Assembly (NCBI GenBank): GCA_964444375.1
Contig: CAYUGX010000013.1
Coordinates: forward strand, 1-33,734
Length of the DNA: 33,734 bases
Origin: JABHCC01 sp964444375
GTDB lineage: Bacteria > Bacteroidota > Bacteroidia > Bacteroidales > UBA12481
Direction of reading: 5' to 3'
Shown here in pieces: positions 9,301 to 15,661 of this stretch (position 1 is the stretch's first letter; each line of letters begins with the position of its first letter). A model generated the notes under the pieces. The model searched no databases. It saw only the letters and a program-made list of their open reading frames with translations, and had not been told where the DNA came from. The position numbers and the translations under genes were made by a program.

Positions 9301-9806
9301 CTGCTATCTTTGAAAGATTCTTTATAGACAATTTTACGGTATTGATAATCAGTATTGGTAGCAGGCTCTTTAACAGCAGTACTCCCCAGGGCCGAATTCA
9401 AGAAGCCAGTAATCAGACTGGCAATATTGGTAATCAGATTCCTTTCTTCAGTTAAGAATGGTCCCTCATCGGCATCCGGAAAGGCTTGTGTATAATACAC
9501 TTCAACAAAACCATTCTCGCCATCTATTGTAGAAAACTCTTGCCTTTGCACCCATTGTGATTGCTGATACCGCAGACTCATGTATTCCTCACCCTTATAA
9601 TAGATTCGAGCACAGGTATTCTGTGGGTACTGCCATCCACGGGGTAAAAGCAGGGCAATCTGACGCAAGGTGTCGTCAACAGGTTTGGCCTCAGCAATCA
9701 ATGCTGCAGTCCGGTTAATGGTCATCAACTCTTTAACCCGTTCTGTGTGCTCAGCAAGCAACATCTCAATATCCGCTAGACTGGGCTTTCGCTTTTCCAT
9801 AATCAT
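6336..9806 (-). CDS. GAF-like/receiver/PEP-pyruvate ATP-grasp fusion protein, long paralogue
   Basis: This is the longer paralogue of the downstream gene. The frame is open to 9854, but that start would sit in the T-tract of the kor terminator. The ATG at 9806 (or 9800, two codons on) is preferred, giving 1156 or 1154 residues. Residues below count from 9854. About 45-155 is a GAF-like sensory region with LPRGWQYP and DEGPFLTEERNLI. About 205-345 is a receiver lacking the acceptor acid. About 357-500 is a second receiver with E363-D364, D434, S468 and K487. The ATP-grasp domain shows GSLGGKGRG (619-627), IRSSSIFEDS (714-723), EIE (960-962) and LQIKP (980-984). The C-terminal domain repeats the paralogue's IGPGRWGTRDPFIGIPV (1060-1076). 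No phosphohistidine or PEP-barrel domain is present. It is likely a sensor-controlled phosphotransferase of unknown substrate, or a regulator using ATP or PEP; function is inference. Confidence 0.83.
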   Translation of the reverse strand: MIMEKRKPSLADIEMLLAEHTERVKELMTINRTAALIAEAKPVDDTLRQIALLLPRGWQYPQNTCARIYYKGEEYMSLRYQQSQWVQRQEFSTIDGENGFVEVYYTQAFPDADEGPFLTEERNLITNIASLITGFLNSALGSTAVKEPATNTDYQYRKIVYKESFKDSRQLLQRFLNKQTADKNIFHDLMKYKVSEILLVATLYDTYILENEDRFFEQAMGEIYHLSLSSLPRITGVTSPQAAMEILKERDFDFVILMAGVDTRYPIRLSERIRKRHPDTKVFLLLNNNSKVGLFESPEAAIPSLDQLFVWNGDSKIFFAMVKLLEDKMNLENDTKVGLVRVILLVEDSPRYYSRYLPMLYTLVFEQTQELIAEANTNELEKISRMRARTKIVLATNYEEAISYFMRYQDYLACVISDVKFGRGGKTDETAGVSFLKYVHSHRSELPTILQSSDSRFESAAIDLKATFMNKNSETLLQDLKTFITYSLGYGHFIYRDNEGRKIAVARSMKDFEKQLRTIPDESILYHALKNHFSLWLMARGEIHLAKIINPIQASDFDTPKELREYILTVIENYRIDKDKGKVINFDESAILDWRNIVSFGTGSLGGKGRGLAFINTVINNLDFSEIVPEMVIKTPRTAIIGTDEFQLFMERNDLLTRVMDLDNYREIRQHFIQGELSFELKKKLKTFIRLINKPLAIRSSSIFEDSLLHPFAGIFETYFLPNSDPDFNVRYRQLQDAIKMVYASIFSTEARTYFEAVHYKVEEEKMAVIIQELVGNYYDDYYYPHISGTAQSYNYYPVAHMEPQDGLAVVALGLGRYVVEGEKAWRFSPKYPTIQNSTEKDQFKASQVKYYAADLSQSNLNLVEGEDEGIIELPISEAEKHGTLTHLASVYDPNNDVITPGLHAQGPRILNFADILQYGYTPLAKTIEVLLDVVQEAIGTPVEIEYAIDLDKDSKFRASFYLLQIKPMVGNEDHYKVKLDDVEPENTLLYAEKSLGNGIIDSVRDVIYVHPDRFNKLKTKEMAAEVMALNDMMRSKGDNFILIGPGRWGTRDPFIGIPVSWPQISKARVIVETELEGFPLDASLGSHFFHNVTSMNVGYFSIHEGGKNFINYDLLKQQKLITDTTYFSHVRFDQALEIVMDGKKRKALIRTTKPA

Positions 9807-9837
9807 TCTTGAACAACCACTAAAGTAAGCAAAATTG

Positions 9838-9852
9838 GTCACAGGCTGTGAC
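9838..9852. promoter_or_regulatory. 15-bp palindrome upstream of the ATP-grasp fusion operon
   Basis: GTCACAG-G-CTGTGAC is a perfect inverted repeat with seven-base arms and a one-base centre. It lies between the kor terminator and a -7-like TACTTTAG element on the minus strand, about 30 bases before the preferred start of the long fusion gene. The position suits a regulator binding site; the protein that would bind is unknown. Confidence 0.5.
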
Positions 9853-9886
9853 AAAAAAAAAGCTGCATCGAAACGAAGCAGCTTTT
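9853..9886 (-). terminator. Rho-independent terminator of the kor operon
   Basis: On the minus strand the nine-base arms AAAAGCTGC (9878-9886) and GCAGCTTTT (9858-9866) pair, with a further inner TCG/CGA pairing. An uninterrupted run of T follows down to 9853. It lies about 20 bases after the korB stop and separates kor from the downstream fusion genes. Confidence 0.88.
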
Positions 9887-9907
9887 CTAAGTCACATATC
9901 CTAATGG

Positions 9908-10921
9908 TTATTTTACTTCCCAGGTTGCTCCTGATTTGAGTACGTCCATGATAGATTTATTCTTACTTGTCGCCTGAATCTCTTCAATCTGACGTTCAAC
10001 AGAGCTGTCATAGGTCTTTTCCTTATAATCACGAATAACGCCCAAGGCCACAGGAAAGTCAGGATACTCCATATTGGCCAGGATTACGTGAATCCCAGCA
10101 AAACGATTGTTTGCGTTGTGTACCAACAGGTCTTTTTCTGTGATTCCGTCTTTCCCCAATTGCACAACCTGCAGTTCATTATTCCTCAAGATCAGCCCTT
10201 TATCAGAGTTCTTGCCATATATCATGGGTTTATCCTGTTCCAGGACAATAACCCGATCATCTCTGAATTGACGGTCGGTTACATCCCCCCATACCCGGTC
10301 ATTGAAAATCACACAGTTTTGCAATACCTCAACCACAGATGTGCCTTTGTGCTGGGCCGCATCAACAAATATTTGTGTGGATAATTTTGGAAGATTATCA
10401 ATTGACCTGGCAAAGAAAGTACCTCTTGAACCTATGGTGAGGGCACCGGGACGGAATGGTCTCTCAATCGTTCCAAACGGAGAGGTTTTGGTTACTGTGC
10501 CATACTTTGAAGTTGGTGAATATTGTCCTTTGGTCAGCCCATAAATCTGATTGTTAAATAAAATCAGATTGATGTCAATATTGCGTCTAACCGCATGTAT
10601 AAAATGGTTTCCACCAATGGCCAGTGAATCACCGTCTCCAGTGATTACCCAAACGCTCAAATTGGGATTGGCAGTTTTAACACCGCTTGCAATAGCCGCA
10701 GCACGCCCGTGAATTCCATGAAAACCATAGGTATTCATGTAATAAGGAAAGCGTGAAGAACAACCGATTCCAGAAATAAAGGCGAAATCTTTATGCTCCA
10801 CCCCCAGTTGAGGTAAGGCTTTTTGAATAGAATTGAGAATAGCATGGTCACCACAACCGGCACACCACCTGACCATCTGGTCGCTTTTAAAATCTGCTGG
10901 AGTAAGTTCTTTTATTTCCAT
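9908..10921 (-). CDS. korB: 2-oxoacid:ferredoxin oxidoreductase, beta subunit
   Basis: This is the thiamine-diphosphate-binding subunit of a ferredoxin-linked enzyme that interconverts a 2-oxoacid (probably 2-oxoglutarate) plus CoA with acyl-CoA, CO2 and reduced ferredoxin. The 337-residue product carries the cysteine motif WCAGCGDH (C20, C23) and GIGCSSRFPYY (C54), ligands of the cluster found in this family. It also carries the TPP/Mg motif GDGDSLAIGGNH (about residues 95-106) and a FNNQIYGLTKGQYSP segment. There is no separate delta ferredoxin gene, as is usual for KorAB-type enzymes. The start lies 11 bases after the korA stop, and a strong terminator follows. Substrate choice between 2-oxoglutarate and other 2-oxoacids cannot be settled from sequence alone. 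Confidence 0.93.
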   Translation of the reverse strand: MEIKELTPADFKSDQMVRWCAGCGDHAILNSIQKALPQLGVEHKDFAFISGIGCSSRFPYYMNTYGFHGIHGRAAAIASGVKTANPNLSVWVITGDGDSLAIGGNHFIHAVRRNIDINLILFNNQIYGLTKGQYSPTSKYGTVTKTSPFGTIERPFRPGALTIGSRGTFFARSIDNLPKLSTQIFVDAAQHKGTSVVEVLQNCVIFNDRVWGDVTDRQFRDDRVIVLEQDKPMIYGKNSDKGLILRNNELQVVQLGKDGITEKDLLVHNANNRFAGIHVILANMEYPDFPVALGVIRDYKEKTYDSSVERQIEEIQATSKNKSIMDVLKSGATWEVK

Positions 10922-10932
10922 TGTTCGGTCTC

Positions 10933-12771
10933 CTACAGGTTCTTCAAGATAGCTTCTTTCAATTCTTGAACGATGAAAGGAAGCCCTTGTACTTTGTTAT
11001 ATTGTAAATAATTATGTTCAGGAAAATTCATTCTCAGGTAATGGGCGAATTGTCCGAGATTAAGTTCACACACCAAGTGTTTCTTATATTTGCCCAATAC
11101 CTCCGCAGTATTTTTAGGAAATGGTTTGATGTAGTTGAAATGCACGAGTGCCACCTTGTGACCCTCACGCTGTATTTCGCTAATGGCAGTCACGAGATGG
11201 CCATAGGTACCACCCCATCCAATAACTAGCAAATCAGCATCCTGATCTCCAAGAACCTCCAAATTAGGGATCATTTCTACTACGCGATTCACTTTCTCCT
11301 CCCGGATACCTACCATGAGTTCATGGTTTTCAGGTACGTACGACACATTTCCTGTTCCAGCCATTTTCTCTAATCCACCGACACGGTGTTCGAGACCTTC
11401 CACTCCAGGGAATGCCCATTCACGCGTCAAGGTGTGATCGTCACGGTTGTAGGGAAGCCAATTAGCGTCAATGGATTTGGGCAAAGGTGGTGTAATGCTG
11501 GCATAATTATCCAGATCAGGAATACGCCAGGGTTCTGAACCGTTCGCCAAAAAACCATCAGTTAACAAAATGACCGGAGTCATTCGCTCTACTGCAATCT
11601 TGCAGGCCAAGTAGGCATAATCAAAGCAATTAGAAGGCGTTGATGCGGCTAAAACAACCACAGGACTTTCACCGTTCCGTCCGTACAATGCTTGCATCAG
11701 GTCAGATTGTTCTGTTTTGGTGGGCAAACCGGTTGAAGGGCCCCCACGTTGTACATTAACAATCACTAATGGTAGTTCAGTCATTACTGCGAGACCGATG
11801 GCCTCAGATTTCAGGGCTAAACCCGGACCTGAGGTGGTTGTAATAGCTAACGAACCAGCAAAGCTCGCTCCAATGGCCGTACAGATACCCGCAATCTCAT
11901 CCTCGGCCTGAAATGATTTTACACCTAAATCTTTACGGGCCGATATATCCTCTAGAATCCCAGTTGCGGGTGTAATGGGATACGAACCAAGAAAGAGTTC
12001 TAAACCTGCTTTTTCAGCGGCTGCGACAGCGCCCCACGCCACAGCGGTATTTCCATTCAAACTCCTGTACAATCCAGGCTCAATTTCGGCTGGTCGTACT
12101 TTGAAAGAAACGGTCAAAGCCTGAATATTCTCGGCATAGTTGTAACCCGCGTGCAGGACCATGGTATTCGCCTCGATCAAAATGGGTTTTTTGGCGAATT
12201 TCTTGTTAAAGAAATCAATAGCATGCTGAAGGGGACGATCGTATAACCAACTCACAATCCCCAGAGCAAACATATTCTTACTTCTAAGAATAGACTTTTG
12301 ATCCAAGCCAATGTCCTTAAGAGTCTCACGGGTCATGCTCGAAATGGGTGCAGCGATTATTTGAATCCCATCCAGCGGTTCCTCTTTAAAAGGATCCTTC
12401 TGGTAGCCTGCCTTCTTGATGTTTTTCTCATCAAAAGCATCACGGTCACAGATCAAAATACCATCTGGTTTGATCCACCGGAAATTGGCTTTGAGAGCAG
12501 CCGGGTTCATGGCCACGAGAACATCGCAGTAATCACCCGGAGTATTCACTTCGGTGTGTCCAAAATGAACCTGAAACCCTGAAACACCTCCAACTGTTCC
12601 CTGCGGAGCTCGAATCTCAGCAGGATAATCCGGGAAGGTAGATACATCATTTCCGAACAGGGCGGACGTATCTGAAAACAAGGTGCCCGTTAATTGCATT
12701 CCGTCTCCGGAGTCTCCCGAAAATCGGATGGCCACTTCTTCAATTTCAATGACCTTTGCTTGTTTGCTCAT
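10933..12771 (-). CDS. korA: 2-oxoacid:ferredoxin oxidoreductase, fused gamma-alpha subunit
   Basis: This is the partner of the beta subunit encoded just downstream. The 612-residue product starts with a gamma domain (about residues 8-200), including the RFSGDSGDGMQLTG motif near the N-terminus. A pyrimidine-binding alpha domain follows from about residue 235, with GSYPITPATGILE, FQAEDEIAGICTAIGA and TTTSGPGLALKSEAIGL. The C-terminal region (about 495-612) is of transketolase type. This gamma-alpha order and length are typical of KorA proteins in Bacteroidota. No ferredoxin-like insert is seen. The gene has its own promoter and a leader of about 100 bases with a hairpin. The product probably supports a low-potential electron route or replaces the 2-oxoglutarate dehydrogenase step. 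Confidence 0.93.
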   Translation of the reverse strand: MSKQAKVIEIEEVAIRFSGDSGDGMQLTGTLFSDTSALFGNDVSTFPDYPAEIRAPQGTVGGVSGFQVHFGHTEVNTPGDYCDVLVAMNPAALKANFRWIKPDGILICDRDAFDEKNIKKAGYQKDPFKEEPLDGIQIIAAPISSMTRETLKDIGLDQKSILRSKNMFALGIVSWLYDRPLQHAIDFFNKKFAKKPILIEANTMVLHAGYNYAENIQALTVSFKVRPAEIEPGLYRSLNGNTAVAWGAVAAAEKAGLELFLGSYPITPATGILEDISARKDLGVKSFQAEDEIAGICTAIGASFAGSLAITTTSGPGLALKSEAIGLAVMTELPLVIVNVQRGGPSTGLPTKTEQSDLMQALYGRNGESPVVVLAASTPSNCFDYAYLACKIAVERMTPVILLTDGFLANGSEPWRIPDLDNYASITPPLPKSIDANWLPYNRDDHTLTREWAFPGVEGLEHRVGGLEKMAGTGNVSYVPENHELMVGIREEKVNRVVEMIPNLEVLGDQDADLLVIGWGGTYGHLVTAISEIQREGHKVALVHFNYIKPFPKNTAEVLGKYKKHLVCELNLGQFAHYLRMNFPEHNYLQYNKVQGLPFIVQELKEAILKNL

Positions 12772-12816
12772 AGTGTTAGCAATCTTGTACTAAATTTTTA
12801 TATTCCCAAAAAGCAC

Positions 12817-12856
12817 GGGCTATAATCGGTTCCGTTTGGATGTCCGTCTATAGCCC
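12817..12856 (-). promoter_or_regulatory. Structured leader hairpin before korA
   Basis: GGGCTATA (12817-12824) and TATAGCCC (12849-12856) are perfectly complementary. Inside them a 2x2 mismatch is followed by a CGG/CCG pairing and a small TCC/GGA hairpin. On the minus strand the helix is followed, four bases on, by a run of five T, giving an attenuator-like shape. It lies between the predicted transcript start and the korA ATG, 46 bases before the ATG. Confidence 0.55.
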
Positions 12857-12881
12857 AATCTGATTCCTTTATTCTTTTAAA

Positions 12882-12913
12882 CAAAATTATATAGATTTAT
12901 TCCAGCCAAACAA
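12882..12913 (-). promoter_or_regulatory. Bacteroidetes-type promoter of korAB
   Basis: On the minus strand TTG (12911-12913) is followed, after 21 bases, by TAATTTTG (12882-12889), matching TAnnTTTG. The predicted transcript start near 12875 gives a leader of about 100 bases that includes the hairpin. In the 306 bases between korA and the carbonic anhydrase gene I see this promoter, the hairpin and the -7 box at 13045, and nothing else convincing. Confidence 0.6.
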
Positions 12914-13044
12914 CCATGTTTGTCATTTTTTATCAAAAAAGTTGCCGACAGTAAAACCTTATCAATCTGCTATTTATATTAGTACATCTAGATTTCTGCA
13001 TAATTTGGAAAAGATCTAAATGATTATTCGTGAATAATTATGGA

Positions 13045-13052
13045 TTACTTTT
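13045..13052 (+). promoter_or_regulatory. -7 box of the carbonic anhydrase gene
   Basis: TACTTTTG matches the Bacteroidetes -7 consensus and ends 25 bases before the ATG at 13078. No clear -33 TTG at the usual spacing is visible. Its position argues against the in-frame GTG at 13030 as the start, because that would lie upstream of the promoter. Confidence 0.45.
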
Positions 13053-13077
13053 GCTTGAACATAAAGTTAACCAGACT

Positions 13078-13593
13078 ATGGCGCTGATAAAAACTGTGCG
13101 GGGATTGAGCCCGAAATTTGGAGAAAACTGCTACCTGGCAGAGACGGCTACCATAGTCGGAGATGTGGTTATGGGTGATGACTGCAGCATATGGTATAAT
13201 GCAGTGCTTCGTGGTGATGTCAATTGGATAAAAATTGGTAACAAAGTGAATATTCAGGATGGAGCTGTTTTACACACACTCTATCAAAAATCAGTAATTG
13301 AAATTGGTGATTCAGTGTCCATCGGTCATAACGCAGTAATACATGGAGCTAAAATTGGCAATCGGGTACTGATCGGAATTGGAGCCATTGTTCTTGACCA
13401 TGTAGTCATAGGGGAAAATTCGATAATCGCAGCAGGCGCACTGGTGAAAGATTCGACACGTGTTGAACCGAATAGCATTTATGCAGGAGTTCCAGCAAAA
13501 AAAATTAAAGAGATCGATCCCGAACAGACCAGAGAAATGATCGATAAAATTGCGAACAATTACCTGTTCTATGCCTCGTGGTACACCGAATAA
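13078..13593 (+). CDS. Gamma-class carbonic anhydrase family protein
   Basis: This is a left-handed parallel beta-helix (hexapeptide-repeat) protein of the gamma carbonic anhydrase/YrdA group, probably a cytoplasmic metal-dependent trimer. From ATG at 13078 it has 171 residues, the usual family length, and a family-like N-terminus MALIKTVRGLSPKFG. An upstream in-frame GTG at 13030 would add 16 unrelated residues and precede the -7 box. The three metal-ligand histidines are in place: H66 (in QDGAVLH) and H84 and H89 (in GHNAVIHG). Hexapeptide repeats run from about residue 12 to 140, with a C-terminal helix. Many members of this group show little carbonic anhydrase activity when tested, so activity is not assured. 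The gene is divergent from korA and convergent with murI. Confidence 0.9.
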   Translation: MALIKTVRGLSPKFGENCYLAETATIVGDVVMGDDCSIWYNAVLRGDVNWIKIGNKVNIQDGAVLHTLYQKSVIEIGDSVSIGHNAVIHGAKIGNRVLIGIGAIVLDHVVIGENSIIAAGALVKDSTRVEPNSIYAGVPAKKIKEIDPEQTREMIDKIANNYLFYASWYTE

Positions 13594-13610
13594 TGTTGAG
13601 CCAGTTAGAA

Positions 13611-13649
13611 TAATTACGTAATTTATATAGTAATTAATTACGTAATTTA
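13611..13649. repeat. Duplicated palindrome between converging genes
   Basis: A 15-base sequence containing the perfect 12-base palindrome AATTACGTAATT occurs twice, at 13611-13625 and 13635-13649. The second copy runs into the murI stop. Because each copy is self-complementary, the two can also pair with each other. It may form an AT-rich bidirectional stop signal; there is no GC-rich stem. Confidence 0.6.
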
Positions 13650-14410
13650 CTCATCAACTCCGCCGCCAGGTTATTTAAGATAACCTGGTTCCCAGTTGAA
13701 TAAAAATCATACTGGGGTTTCAGCTTAGACTCGTTCAGCAATTCGTGCTGTTTTGCAACTCGTTCAACCTGTCGGGCGACTGCTGGTGCCGGGTCTATTA
13801 TATTGATGTTCGCCGGAAGAAATGACTTGAGACTGGGGATCAGAAACGGATAATGGGTGCACCCGAGAACCAACTGGTCGATCCCTTGTTCGACCATAGG
13901 GCACACATATTTTTTCAAAAGTTCTTTGGCCGTTTCAGATTTGGCTTGTCCATCCTCGACCAATTCAACTAATCCATTTCCAATGGCAATCATTACCTCC
14001 ACATGATCGGCAAAACGGTTTTTAGTTTGCTTGAAATGGTCAGCTTCAAAGGTGTTAGCCGTAGCTAAAACACCGATCCGCCCAGATTTTGATTTTGCAG
14101 CAGCGGGCTTGACTGCTGGTTCCATGCCTACAAAAGGACAATCAAAATGCTCTCGTAAATACTGAATCGCAATGCCTGTGGCAGTATTGCATGCGACGAC
14201 AATGAGCTTGGCACCTTTAGCCAACAAGAATCGGGTGTTCTCAACTGAAAAGTTAATGATTTCATCACGAGAGCGCTCTCCATAAGGTGCATGTTTTGAA
14301 TCGGCCAGGTAAATTACTGATTCTGCAGGCAAGGTCTGAATTAAATACTTCCAAACCGTTAACCCACCCACACCTGAATCAAAAACGCCAATCTGTTGAG
14401 ATGAAGCCAT
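13634..14410 (-). CDS. murI: Glutamate racemase MurI
   Basis: This cofactor-independent racemase supplies D-glutamate for peptidoglycan. The product has 258 residues. Both catalytic cysteines are visible: C74 in VVACNTATG and C184 in LGCTHYPF. The N-terminal FDSGVGGLTV motif (D11) and the LADSKHAPYGER segment are also present. It is the last gene of the envelope block, after two OmpH-type chaperone genes. The ATG abuts the T-tract of a terminator-like hairpin (14411-14444), so expression may depend on readthrough from the ompH gene. The stop falls inside a duplicated palindrome shared with the converging carbonic anhydrase gene. Confidence 0.96.
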   Translation of the reverse strand: MASSQQIGVFDSGVGGLTVWKYLIQTLPAESVIYLADSKHAPYGERSRDEIINFSVENTRFLLAKGAKLIVVACNTATGIAIQYLREHFDCPFVGMEPAVKPAAAKSKSGRIGVLATANTFEADHFKQTKNRFADHVEVMIAIGNGLVELVEDGQAKSETAKELLKKYVCPMVEQGIDQLVLGCTHYPFLIPSLKSFLPANINIIDPAPAVARQVERVAKQHELLNESKLKPQYDFYSTGNQVILNNLAAELMSKLRN

Positions 14411-14444
14411 AAAAAAATCCTTGCTGAAAGATACAACAAGGATT
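14411..14444 (-). terminator. Terminator-like hairpin between ompH and murI
   Basis: On the minus strand AATCCTTG (14437-14444) pairs with CAAGGATT (14416-14423) across a 13-base loop, followed by a run of T to 14411. The murI ATG follows directly at 14410. It could end the ompH transcript or attenuate murI. Confidence 0.7.
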
Positions 14445-14465
14445 CTTAAATATCTGCTATCTCAG

Positions 14466-14984
14466 CTATTGGATGCCCAGTTTCTTTTTAACTGATTCCA
14501 ATAAATTGAGTGAATCTTCAGGGAAATAAACTACTGCTCCGGTTCCGGTGTCCAACACGTAAGTAAATCCTTCTTCTTGAGCAACTTCCTTTATAGCATT
14601 CTGCGCTTTTTCAATTATTGGCTGGAAAAGCTCTTGCTGGAAAGTCTGCAATTCCTGATCTGCTGCGTTATTGAAAGCTTGAATCTTTTGATCTAAATCA
14701 CGCAAGACAGATTCCTTAGTTTGACGAATTAATTCAGACAATGAATCCCGCTGACGTAAAAAATCTTCGTATTGATTATTGAATTCAACAGTTAATTCTT
14801 CAGACTGTCTCAGAAACTCCTGACGTTTTTCTTCTAATTGGGCCAAGGCGCTATCTCTTTCAGGCATCAACATCAACAACTCATTTGAGTTAATGTGGCC
14901 AATTTTCTGCTGCGCTTGTCCGTCATACTCTGATCCTGTCAATAGTAATATTGAGGCGAACAGGATCAAAAATACTTTCTTCAT
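14466..14984 (-). CDS. OmpH/Skp family periplasmic chaperone, second copy
   Basis: This is a Skp-like periplasmic holdase, which in the family keeps outer-membrane proteins soluble on the way to BamA. The product has 172 residues. A signal peptide covers about residues 1-24 and ends near GQAQ. The mature start is KIGHINSNELLMLMPE, followed by a long charged coiled-coil from about residue 45 to 125 and a C-terminal beta segment with TYVLDTGTGAVVYF. It is a diverged paralogue of the upstream gene, from which 79 bases separate it; that gap contains a TATATTTG -7 box, so it may also have its own promoter. Two adjacent ompH copies after bamA are common in Bacteroidota. Confidence 0.9.
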   Translation of the reverse strand: MKKVFLILFASILLLTGSEYDGQAQQKIGHINSNELLMLMPERDSALAQLEEKRQEFLRQSEELTVEFNNQYEDFLRQRDSLSELIRQTKESVLRDLDQKIQAFNNAADQELQTFQQELFQPIIEKAQNAIKEVAQEEGFTYVLDTGTGAVVYFPEDSLNLLESVKKKLGIQ

Positions 14985-15051
14985 TTGGATACTTTTTTAA
15001 TTTTCGTTAGGTCAGAACTAACTCTTTTTGTGCTAATTATGTAAAGGGCTA

Positions 15052-15059
15052 CAAATATA
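15052..15059 (-). promoter_or_regulatory. -7 box before the second ompH gene
   Basis: TATATTTG on the minus strand matches the Bacteroidetes -7 consensus and lies just after the stop of the first ompH gene. It would give a leader of about 60 bases. I see no good -33 element. Confidence 0.4.
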
Positions 15060-15063
15060 GAAA

Positions 15064-15579
15064 TTAATTCTGAATTCCCATCTTTTCCAATACGTCGTCG
15101 CTTTTATCCCAACGAGGATTGGTGTAAAGCATGGTTGGGCCAGAGGCGGAATCGAAAATAATGGCATATCCACCTTCTTCAGCAACTTCTTTAATGGCAT
15201 TAAAGACTTGATCCTGGATGGGCTTCACCAATTCCTGTCTTTTCTTATACAAATCACCCTCAGGAGCAAAATATTTCTTTTGCTGATCTTTGACCTGTTG
15301 CTCGCGGCTGATAATTTCCTCTTCACGCTTGGTTCGCATATCTTCGGTTAATAAAACACGTTCAGCCTGATAATTCTTGTAGAGTTTCTCCACTTCTGCC
15401 ATTCCGGCTTCAACCTCTTTTTGCCAGTCACCTGATAGTTTATCAAGTTGGTTCTGTGCAGCCTCATAGGCCGGTATTCGGCCCAATATATAATCAGTAT
15501 CTACAAAGGCGAATTTTTGCCCAAAGCTCATACTCACTCCGAGTACCACTACCGCTAATGTTAATATTGTACGTTTCAT
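15064..15579 (-). CDS. OmpH/Skp family periplasmic chaperone, first copy
   Basis: This is a Skp-like chaperone for outer-membrane proteins in transit through the periplasm. The product has 171 residues. The signal peptide is about residues 1-20, ending near SFGQ. The mature protein begins KFAFVDTDYILGRIP, a typical OmpH start. A strongly charged coiled-coil follows (about residues 45-120), then a C-terminal strand region with AIIFDSASGPTMLYTNP. It sits 82 bases after bamA in the same orientation, which fits its role of feeding clients to the Bam complex. I see no clear promoter in the 82-base gap, so co-transcription with bamA is likely. Confidence 0.92.
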   Translation of the reverse strand: MKRTILTLAVVVLGVSMSFGQKFAFVDTDYILGRIPAYEAAQNQLDKLSGDWQKEVEAGMAEVEKLYKNYQAERVLLTEDMRTKREEEIISREQQVKDQQKKYFAPEGDLYKKRQELVKPIQDQVFNAIKEVAEEGGYAIIFDSASGPTMLYTNPRWDKSDDVLEKMGIQN

Positions 15580-15661
15580 ATCGTTATTTTTTAATCATGT
15601 AAAACAAAAACCATTCCAACCTTTCTTCCAAATATGCTGGGGGTCATTTAGCCATCTAACC

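Noticed and set aside
13030..13077. GTG-initiated extension of the carbonic anhydrase gene
   Set aside because: The extra 16 residues do not fit the family, and the frame would start upstream of the -7 box at 13045; ATG at 13078 is better.
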